Assembly: GCA_050256555.1 (NCBI GenBank)
Contig: JBBWWC010000040.1
Coordinates: 1 to 7,859, forward strand
DNA length: 7,859 bases
Origin: UBA1146 sp050256555
Lineage (GTDB): Bacteria; Planctomycetota; UBA8108; UBA1146
Direction: 5' to 3'
The notes under the pieces were generated by a model. It searched no databases. It was not told the origin of the DNA and saw only the letters and a program-made list of their open reading frames with translations. Both the position numbers and the translations under genes were made by a program. Of this stretch, positions 1 through 5,095 are shown in pieces (position 1 is the first letter of the stretch; each line of letters opens with the position of its first letter).

Positions 1-470
1 GCGATCTCCAGCGCCTGTTCACCACTATCGGGTTGCGACACGAGCAAGCTATCGAGATCGACGCCGAGCTTGGCCGCATAAGTCGGATCCAAGGCATGTT
101 CCGCATCGATAAACGCCGCCACGCCACCATTCTTCTGAGCGTTGGCAATCGCATGCAGAGTCAATGTGGTCTTACCGGACGACTCGGGACCAAACACTTC
201 TACAACTCGAGCCCGTGGCAATCCACCGATCCCCAGCGCCCGGTCCAACGAAAGCGACCCCGTCGGGATCACATCGACGGCATGGCGTCCATGATCCCCC
301 AGCAACATGATCGAACCTTGCCCACACTTCTTGTGTATCTGCTGCAGGGCAAAATCAAGCGCCTGTTTTCTCTGTCCATCGATCCCCGGAATATTTTCGA
401 CCGGAGAGACATCCTTGGCCGAGGCTTTCTTGCCCGCCGCTCCACGTCCCTTACCTTTTGCATCACCCAT
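1..470 (-). CDS. recA: RecA recombinase, N-terminal part (cut by window edge)
   Basis: RecA forms ATP-dependent filaments on single-stranded DNA, drives homologous strand exchange and triggers SOS autoproteolysis in the cytoplasm. Reading leftward from ATG at 468-470, 156 complete codons are visible; the rest lies outside the window. Walker A GPESSGKT is at residues 94-101 (168-191), followed by TLTLHAIANAQ and the FIDAEHALDP block with the catalytic-type Glu, then LGVDLDSLLVSQPDSGEQALEIA, all diagnostic of RecA. The segment GSIMLLGD and the PTGSLSLDRALGIGGLPRARVVE block also fit. Walker A starts at residue 94 rather than about 66 as in E. coli, so there is an N-terminal extension of about 28 residues rich in Lys, Ala and Gly. 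The start is supported by GGAGG six bases upstream on the minus strand. It lies 73 bp downstream of the putative lipoprotein gene and may be co-transcribed with it; no clear SOS box was seen in the gap. The identification is very secure. Confidence 0.97.
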   Translation of the reverse strand, partial: MGDAKGKGRGAAGKKASAKDVSPVENIPGIDGQRKQALDFALQQIHKKCGQGSIMLLGDHGRHAVDVIPTGSLSLDRALGIGGLPRARVVEVFGPESSGKTTLTLHAIANAQKNGGVAAFIDAEHALDPTYAAKLGVDLDSLLVSQPDSGEQALEI

Positions 471-475
471 CGTAA

Positions 476-480
476 TCCTC
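476..480 (-). promoter_or_regulatory. Ribosome binding site of recA
   Basis: On the minus strand GGAGG sits six bases before the ATG at 470. This fixes the start and so supports the extended N-terminus of this RecA rather than a later internal start. Confidence 0.75.
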
Positions 481-496
481 CATCCTCACTCGGTAT

Positions 497-512
497 CCCG
501 GTCTTTGCCGGG
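497..512 (-). other. Short hairpin in the recA leader
   Basis: CCCGG (497-501) and CCGGG (508-512) form a perfect 5-bp stem with a 6-base loop, in the 73-bp gap between the lipoprotein stop and the recA start. On the minus strand it is not followed by a T-tract, so an intrinsic terminator is unlikely. It could be an mRNA leader structure or chance. Confidence 0.25.
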
Positions 513-543
513 GCTAGTTCCGTTCCCCTGGAAAAAATTTATC

Positions 544-1062
544 TCATTCGTAATTCGCACCGTCATTCACAGCTGCCGAAGAACTCGGCTTGTCTTGTTC
601 CTGCCTTTCGCGCAGCTCTTGCTGAGCCGCATCCATCACTCGTGGTCGCCCGAGTACCCGTCGCCGGGTCGAACGATCGATTGAAGTATCTGAATCCTGT
701 GTCAGATCAAACAACCGCTGCCGATCACCATCGATCGAACCATCGGCTCGCCACGGTACCTGCTTCAAAAGTTGCAACTCTGCTGGTGTCAAATTCCCCG
801 CACGAGCGCGTAACCATTGCACCTGAGACGCCGCATGCTGCGCCGGTGTTGTCCAGGAGCGAGCGGTTCGTTGCGAATCTCCTGCGCACCCGGGTAAGAA
901 CCCGACACCCAGGAGGCAAAGAAGCAAGAATCGCATCCCCGTCGCTACACTTTTCTTTATCCATCGAGGAGAGCTCCCCGCCAAGGCGGAAGAACGTCGA
1001 AAGGTCGGTAGAAGCTGTCGAGGACAAAACCTCTTCCCGATTCGATAGCCGATCGCCGTCAC
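544..1062 (-). CDS. Putative small lipoprotein, function unknown; start uncertain (GTG 1062 or ATG 936)
   Basis: I do not recognise the family. From ATG 936 the product would be 130 residues and begin MRFLLLCLLGVGFLPGC, a compact signal peptide ending in a lipobox-like LPGC with the lipidated Cys at residue 17. The mature part is polar, rich in Gln, Arg and Asp (AQHAASQVQWLRARAGNLT, AAQQELRERQEQ), with some helical character and no catalytic motif I can name. It ends at a TGA at 544-546. The longer form starts at GTG 1060-1062 (172 residues) and has a strong GGAGGAG six bases upstream, while ATG 936 has only a G-run directly against it. The long form would put 42 mostly basic and polar residues before the hydrophobic segment, which is unusual for a lipoprotein. 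An in-frame TAG lies just upstream of the GTG, so it cannot extend further. The gene precedes recA by 73 bp on the same strand. That it is coding is moderately supported; function is unknown. Confidence 0.6.
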   Translation of the reverse strand: MTAIGYRIGKRFCPRQLLPTFRRSSALAGSSPRWIKKSVATGMRFLLLCLLGVGFLPGCAGDSQRTARSWTTPAQHAASQVQWLRARAGNLTPAELQLLKQVPWRADGSIDGDRQRLFDLTQDSDTSIDRSTRRRVLGRPRVMDAAQQELRERQEQDKPSSSAAVNDGANYE

Positions 1063-1378
1063 GCCCTACTCCTCCGGATAACTCTTGTGCTCGAAATCAT
1101 TTCCGACTCTTCTGAAGGCCCAATCTCTGACAGACAAATCCATCAGAAGACACCCCCGGAACCGATCTTCAGATCCGGAAATCGATGCAGAAGTACGGAA
1201 ACATCCCGGGCTCTCGGGCGAATCCTGGGCACAGCAGATCTTGGATCATTCTGCACCCCACCGAGGTCGCTGTCAAAGCAGCGCATCCGGTCGATTCTGG
1301 ACGAATCCTTGAATATAGCGCAGCCCCTGACAGAGCAGCAGATTCGTCGATGGTGGGCACCGAAATGGGGAAAAACGC
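1063..1378. other. Stretch without a confident gene; possible frameshifted remnant on the plus strand
   Basis: This 316-bp gap lies between the cupin stop (1379) and the long start of the lipoprotein gene (440 bp if the short start is used). No open frame here has a convincing start and ribosome site. On the plus strand, two frames carry a recurring pattern: SLTDKSIRRH (about 1124-1153) and GLSGESWAQQIL (about 1208-1243) in one frame, then SLSKQRIRSILDES (about 1267-1308) and PLTEQQIRRWW (about 1324-1356) in another. Joining them needs a one-base shift near 1250-1265, in a C-rich run. This could be a decayed gene or chance. No clear terminator was seen. Confidence 0.3.
1069..1075 (-). promoter_or_regulatory. 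Strong Shine-Dalgarno-like site before GTG 1062
   Basis: The minus strand reads GGAGGAG followed by six bases and then GTG at 1062. This is the best ribosome-binding match near the lipoprotein gene and argues for the long start, against the signal-peptide argument for ATG 936. Confidence 0.5.
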
Positions 1379-1957
1379 CTAGAAACGGCGAGGAAAGAGA
1401 TTCGAGCCACCTTCGTACGCATGCGCAATACGAACAATGGCGTTCATCACCTGCTTTTCGATATCTTCCAGGGTACGGAGCCCAGTCTCGGTATCGAGGC
1501 CGAGGGCCTGATCAATTTGCTCCGAGAGGTTTCCGGCAGCTTCAAATAACTGAATGATGGTCTGCAAACCGGTCGGACAGTCGATCTGCTCGGGAATTGA
1601 ATCGACCAGCAGCTCCAGTTCACCAGCAGTGACCTTTTCGCCGGCCGCACTGGCCTCAAGAGCGGGACGCTGGATCGCCACCGTCAAACCGCGCAGCGGA
1701 AGCCCGGACCGATTGGCGATGGAGTGTGAAATTCCGGCCGGAACCACCACCACGCTGCCTGGAAAAAGATCGACAGAATCTTTCTCGCGGCGCACAACAC
1801 CTCGCCCCTCCAGAGCAATCACCAGCTCCTCTTGCGAGGCATGGTGATGGACCGGAGTGCTTTCACCGTCCTGCAGGGAAATCTCCCAAAGATCCAGAAC
1901 GCGGCTCGGTACAGCGGCACCATCCGCATCTTTTCGATTCCATGGTTGAATCTTCAT
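1379..1957 (-). CDS. Cupin-domain protein
   Basis: A 192-residue protein with a single cupin barrel, the small beta-barrel that usually binds a metal or a small ligand. Both signature motifs are visible. Motif 1 is GESTPVHHHASQEELVIALE followed by G, matching G-X5-H-X-H-X(3,4)-E-X6-G, which supplies the His/His/Glu metal ligands. Motif 2 is GSVVVVPAGISHSIAN, a perfect G-X5-P-X-G-X2-H-X3-N with the last metal His. The C-terminal 80 or so residues (LELLVDSIPEQIDCPTG to the end) look helical and are not part of the barrel. The chosen ATG (1955-1957) begins MKIQPWNRKD and has GGAGGG about 10 bases upstream. The frame stays open to 2032, but the added residues (MLAVARMTTSIRYFS...) have no good ribosome site. 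It lies 86 bp downstream of the dehydrogenase on the same strand, so co-transcription is plausible. The substrate or ligand cannot be told; cytoplasmic, with no signal peptide. Confidence 0.85.
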   Translation of the reverse strand: MKIQPWNRKDADGAAVPSRVLDLWEISLQDGESTPVHHHASQEELVIALEGRGVVRREKDSVDLFPGSVVVVPAGISHSIANRSGLPLRGLTVAIQRPALEASAAGEKVTAGELELLVDSIPEQIDCPTGLQTIIQLFEAAGNLSEQIDQALGLDTETGLRTLEDIEKQVMNAIVRIAHAYEGGSNLFPRRF

Positions 1958-2043
1958 CCGAGAACTCCCTCCACCAGAAGAAATGGTAGAGAAGTATCGG
2001 ATGGAAGTGGTCATCCGGGCCACAGCCAGCAACAGAACTCAGC

Positions 2044-3000
2044 TCAAGATGGGCGAAGAAGGACCTTCATGACCCCTTTTTCTGCCGCTTTCTGCAAAGC
2101 CTGCACTCCATCCTCGAGGGCAAATTCTTCATCAATCAGATCGCGAGGATCGATGACGCCCTCGGCCAGGGCCGCCAGCGCTGGAGCAAAGGGACCGCAG
2201 CGCGATCCGACCAGCTGAATCTCATCGACCACCAGCCCCGAGGCATCGAGCTCAAGAGCACCGGCATAGGTACTCTTGAGTACCAGCGTCCCCATCGGCC
2301 GCAGCGCCGCACGGGCAGTTTCGAAACCAGAGGAGTTCCCGGTACACTCGACCGCTACGTCAAACTCCCCAGCTGTGATCGACTGGGAGTCTTTTGTCAC
2401 AGCGATTCCAAGACCCGAAAGTAAAGAAAGCTTCCGTTCATGTCGCCCCAACACCGTCAGCTCGATGCCCGTCCCTGCCAGGACCCTGGCCACCAGTTGC
2501 CCGAGACGTCCGTCCCCCACCACCAGCCAACGATCTCCCGGAACTGCGTCGACCTGCTCGAGAATTCGCATCGCTGCCGCCAAAGGTTCGGTAAACACTG
2601 AGCACTCATCGGGCATACCATCCGGAACCAGTAGAAGATTACGTGCGGGTAACTGAAAAGAATCTGCAAAACAACCATCGCGACCGACGATACCCAGCAC
2701 CGTTCGATCATTACAATGCCTTGGACGACCCGACTGACAGTGGCGACAACGACCACAGGTGGCGTTAATCTCTCCAACAACTTTTTTGCCAAGCCATTGC
2801 TCAGGTCCATCTTCCACAACACCGACAAACTCGTGGCCCAAGACTCCACGGTATGGATAGTAACCCGACATCAATTCCAGATCGGTCCGACAAACCCCAA
2901 GCAAAGTAGGTCTGATTCGAACTTCGCCAGCTGGAATCTCTTTCAATTGCAGATCATTGCGGAGACAGATCTCTTTTTTCTCCAGCCAGATTCCAAGCAT
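2044..3000 (-). CDS. Zinc-dependent medium-chain dehydrogenase (alcohol dehydrogenase-like)
   Basis: A 318-residue cytoplasmic NAD(P)-dependent oxidoreductase of the MDR superfamily, which interconverts an alcohol and a carbonyl. The N-terminal GroES-like domain has the catalytic zinc ligands Cys37 (GVCRTDLEL), His56-Glu57 (GVLGHEFVG) and probably Glu138 (FTEPLAAAM). The structural zinc site is complete: Cys82, Cys85, Cys88 and Cys96 (TCGRCRHCQSGRPRHC). The Rossmann fold carries GDGRLG at residues 162-167. After the second strand the sequence is LTVLGRHERKL, with Gly-Arg where strictly NAD-using enzymes usually have an Asp, so NADP use is possible but unproven. At 318 residues it is shorter than classical ADHs (about 350), as in the threonine-dehydrogenase-like MDR branch. 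The start is backed by AGAGAGGA five bases before ATG 2998-3000. The cupin gene follows 86 bp downstream. The substrate is unknown. Confidence 0.92.
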   Translation of the reverse strand: MLGIWLEKKEICLRNDLQLKEIPAGEVRIRPTLLGVCRTDLELMSGYYPYRGVLGHEFVGVVEDGPEQWLGKKVVGEINATCGRCRHCQSGRPRHCNDRTVLGIVGRDGCFADSFQLPARNLLLVPDGMPDECSVFTEPLAAAMRILEQVDAVPGDRWLVVGDGRLGQLVARVLAGTGIELTVLGRHERKLSLLSGLGIAVTKDSQSITAGEFDVAVECTGNSSGFETARAALRPMGTLVLKSTYAGALELDASGLVVDEIQLVGSRCGPFAPALAALAEGVIDPRDLIDEEFALEDGVQALQKAAEKGVMKVLLRPS

Positions 3001-3191
3001 CGAAGTCCTCTCTCTACAAACGGTTCGAGAACATCCTAGCTCGATGGTACGTCAGGTCGACTGGATCGATAAAATCTTGGTGTCATGATCGGCACAGAAA
3101 ACCAATATGGTGGGATAAACGCTACGAGCTGGGGATTTCCAGCGATAAAAGCAACGACCGCCCCAACCCTTTCAGCAATCAGTACTGGTGA
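3001..3191. other. Intergenic spacer between beta-propeller gene and dehydrogenase
   Basis: This 191-bp spacer follows the stop of the secreted protein gene and precedes the dehydrogenase start, both minus strand. A weak inverted repeat, GCTGG (3128-3132) with CCAGC (3139-3143), is present but lacks a T-tract, so a terminator is not supported. The dehydrogenase promoter should lie here or further upstream; I cannot place it. Confidence 0.35.
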
Positions 3192-4676
3192 TCAAGGGCA
3201 CGATGGATTGACTGGAACAAGGCAATCAAGAGTATCCGGAGTGGCATCGATCCCACAAGAAGGGAAAGGCGCAGGAGGGGCGGAGCCACCGGTAAAAAGG
3301 TACTGCAACAAGTACACCGAGTCCGAGATGTCGACATCTCCATCGTCGTTGAAATCAAAAACATCAAGACAGCCCGTCAAGGGCCCGGGATTGTTAAAGA
3401 GCAGATTGAGCAAGCCCACCGGATCAGCAATATTAACCACATTATCGAAGTTCATATCCCCACGAATAAATCTTGCCGATGCTTCTTCACCCAGATACAC
3501 CGAAACCGAATCATCCGAATAGGAAGACACAACAACATCAAGAACCGTATCCAGGTTGAAATCTGCAATCACAAGACAGGAAGGGTTCGACAACAACGGG
3601 TAGGTAGCGAGGTCCCCGAATGGAAATCCATTGGTCCCTCCACCCAAGAACACAGTCATCATATCCGGACCATAGGTATACATGATCAGCTCAGGAGCCA
3701 GAGCGCCATCCAGTTGCGCAAAATACAGCTCACCCACGGAAGAAATCTCACCATCGCTATATCCGGAATATGGCCCACCAAATCCACCAGCAGCATCCCC
3801 AGGAAAGAACTGAAGTGCTTCGGTAAACTCAGGTAAAGCAATGATATCGATCACGCCATCGAGCACCGAATCGGGATTGCCATCGTCATCCATAGACATC
3901 ACATCGGCGACTAGCAACTTAACCAAAGCCTCTCCCGTATTGGTCACGGTTGAAAGAGAAAAGGCACCGGCACCATCATTGAGATAGGTTTCCAGTAAAG
4001 CGTAATCAGCCCCTGCGATGGCTAGATCAAGATCACCATCACCATCAATGTCGGCACACGCCGATGAAGAAGAGACGGGAAATTCTTGCACCGAGAGATC
4101 TAGCCCGCCGTCTCCATCGCACAGCAGCAAACGAGTATTAACACAACCAGTGATGCCACATATCGATGAAAGGACAAAATCACCGTAACCATCCCCGGTC
4201 AGATCTGCCATCGTCGTACCGATCACCGGATCTACATATTGATAGATCAGCTCCGCCGCTAACAACGCTCCAGAACCATCGCCACGAAGCAGATAGAAAT
4301 TACCCGTTCCTGAGGAAATATAGATGAGATCAAGAAACCCGTCAGAATCAAAGTGCCCCAGAAACATCTCTTCCAGCTGCTCCGGGATCATCGTCGAAGT
4401 GATGGTATTGGGATCAAATTGGCCATCTCCAGTACCGATGAGTACTTGAACTCCGTCAGCGGAATCTGTCCCAACAATCAAATCTGGATTCCCATCCAGA
4501 TCCAGATCGCCAACAACCATCTCTAAAGGGGAATCCCCCACTTCAATAACGGTTGGCAAAAGAAAAAAACCAGATCCGTTACCCGACGGAAACTGCCCGC
4601 AGACCATCGGAGAAAACCCGGCCACGAACAAAATTATTACGAGTATGCGGCACAGGTATCCCTGATCCCGATTCAT
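3192..4676 (-). CDS. Secreted FG-GAP/VCBS beta-propeller protein with dockerin-like C-terminus
   Basis: A 494-residue exported protein. It starts MNRDQG and has a hydrophobic signal segment (ILVIILFVAGFSPMVCG, residues 11-27). From about residue 40 to 400 there are some seven FG-GAP/VCBS-type repeats with calcium-loop signatures: DLDLDGNPD (57-65), HFDSDGFLD (108-116), DLTGDGYGD (158-166), DIDGDGDLD (209-217), a longer DDDGNPD...DGVID loop (263-277), a degenerate LDGALAPE (322-329) and DFNLDTVLD (372-380). This fits a seven-bladed propeller. Residues 405-462 form a dockerin-type-I-like pair of Asp/Asn loops (GDMNFDNVVNIAD and DFNDDGDVDISD), each followed by a Leu-rich helix ending LLF or YLF. 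The tail has Cys474, Cys485 and Cys493. The start at ATG 4674-4676 has AGGGAG seven bases upstream; the frame extends 17 codons further without better support. It probably acts outside the cytoplasm, in adhesion or attachment to a surface complex, but no enzyme motif is seen. It is transcribed divergently from the oxidase gene. Confidence 0.9.
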   Translation of the reverse strand: MNRDQGYLCRILVIILFVAGFSPMVCGQFPSGNGSGFFLLPTVIEVGDSPLEMVVGDLDLDGNPDLIVGTDSADGVQVLIGTGDGQFDPNTITSTMIPEQLEEMFLGHFDSDGFLDLIYISSGTGNFYLLRGDGSGALLAAELIYQYVDPVIGTTMADLTGDGYGDFVLSSICGITGCVNTRLLLCDGDGGLDLSVQEFPVSSSSACADIDGDGDLDLAIAGADYALLETYLNDGAGAFSLSTVTNTGEALVKLLVADVMSMDDDGNPDSVLDGVIDIIALPEFTEALQFFPGDAAGGFGGPYSGYSDGEISSVGELYFAQLDGALAPELIMYTYGPDMMTVFLGGGTNGFPFGDLATYPLLSNPSCLVIADFNLDTVLDVVVSSYSDDSVSVYLGEEASARFIRGDMNFDNVVNIADPVGLLNLLFNNPGPLTGCLDVFDFNDDGDVDISDSVYLLQYLFTGGSAPPAPFPSCGIDATPDTLDCLVPVNPSCP

Positions 4677-4957
4677 AAAAAAACTCCCTGCTTCTTTTAA
4701 TTTACCCACCAATAAACAGGAGCTCACTCACAAAGCATCTACGCCGACCAAGAAAAACCAGCCAGAAGAATTGAATAAATGTCTAAGATGACTTTCTTCA
4801 AAAAAACCATCACACAGAAGACCCGGCCAGCACTGCACAAATACCGCAACCCATCTGCCACGCAATAATGCAGAAATTCAAAATGACGCAGATTCCTATT
4901 TCAATAAACGAAAATTCTCGGTCCGACATAGGTAACTTTTCTACTCAACGCGACACC

Positions 4958-4972
4958 TCTCGATATCCGAGA
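4958..4972. promoter_or_regulatory. Candidate operator dyad upstream of the oxidase gene
   Basis: TCTCG (4958-4962) and CGAGA (4968-4972) are perfect inverted arms around a 5-base centre, ATATC. The dyad overlaps the place where a -35 box would lie relative to the TATAAT at 4980-4985, as expected for a repressor or activator site. Short dyads are common by chance, so support is weak. Confidence 0.3.
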
Positions 4973-4979
4973 AAGAAAA

Positions 4980-4985
4980 TATAAT
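4980..4985 (+). promoter_or_regulatory. Possible -10 box (TATAAT) of the oxidase gene
   Basis: An exact match to the sigma-70 -10 consensus about 110 bp before the start codon. There is no recognisable -35 at 16-18 bp spacing (CTCTCG lies there), so it would have to be activator-dependent or may be chance in AT-rich DNA. Confidence 0.3.
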
Positions 4986-5025
4986 TTCAAAATTACAGGG
5001 TCCGAAACGACCGTTGAAGCCGATA

Positions 5026-5067
5026 AATAAGTACCCCGCCTCCGGAACTGAAATGAATACCCCGCCT
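5026..5067. repeat. Pair of 16-bp direct repeats just upstream of the oxidase gene
   Basis: AATAAGTACCCCGCCT (5026-5041) and AATGAATACCCCGCCT (5052-5067) match at 14 of 16 bases, with the last ten identical, and are offset by 26 bp. The second copy ends 18 bases before the ribosome binding site. They could be a protein-binding site or part of the mRNA leader. Confidence 0.5.
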
Positions 5068-5085
5068 GCCCCACACCGCCTAGAT

Positions 5086-5089
5086 GGAG
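5086..5089 (+). promoter_or_regulatory. Ribosome binding site of the oxidase gene
   Basis: GGAG lies six bases before ATG 5096-5098. It selects this ATG, which is directly followed by a plausible signal peptide. Confidence 0.65.
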
Positions 5090-5095
5090 ATCGGC

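Larger units (their letters stand above)
4677..5095. promoter_or_regulatory. Divergent intergenic region between beta-propeller and multicopper oxidase genes
   Basis: A 419-bp AT-richer region that must hold the promoters of two divergent exported-protein genes. Short open frames inside it lack ribosome sites and family features, so I call no gene. Toward the oxidase it contains a small dyad (4958-4972), an exact TATAAT (4980-4985) and a near-identical 16-bp direct repeat (5026-5041 and 5052-5067). No convincing promoter was found for the leftward gene. Confidence 0.6.

Noticed and set aside
497..512. Hairpin downstream of the lipoprotein gene as an intrinsic terminator
   Set aside because: The stem is only 5 bp and no T-tract follows on the minus strand; the T-rich run lies before it.
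481..543. SOS/LexA box before recA
   Set aside because: GGGGAACGGAAC resembles half of a GAAC-N4-GTTC box, but there is no inverted second half.
33..1115. A 360-codon plus-strand open frame across the left edge
   Set aside because: It lies antisense to recA and the lipoprotein gene, has low-complexity Arg/Ser/Pro composition and no family motif. It is a shadow of real genes.
3128..3143. Inverted repeat downstream of the propeller gene as a terminator
   Set aside because: A 5-bp stem with no T-tract on the minus strand is too weak to support.
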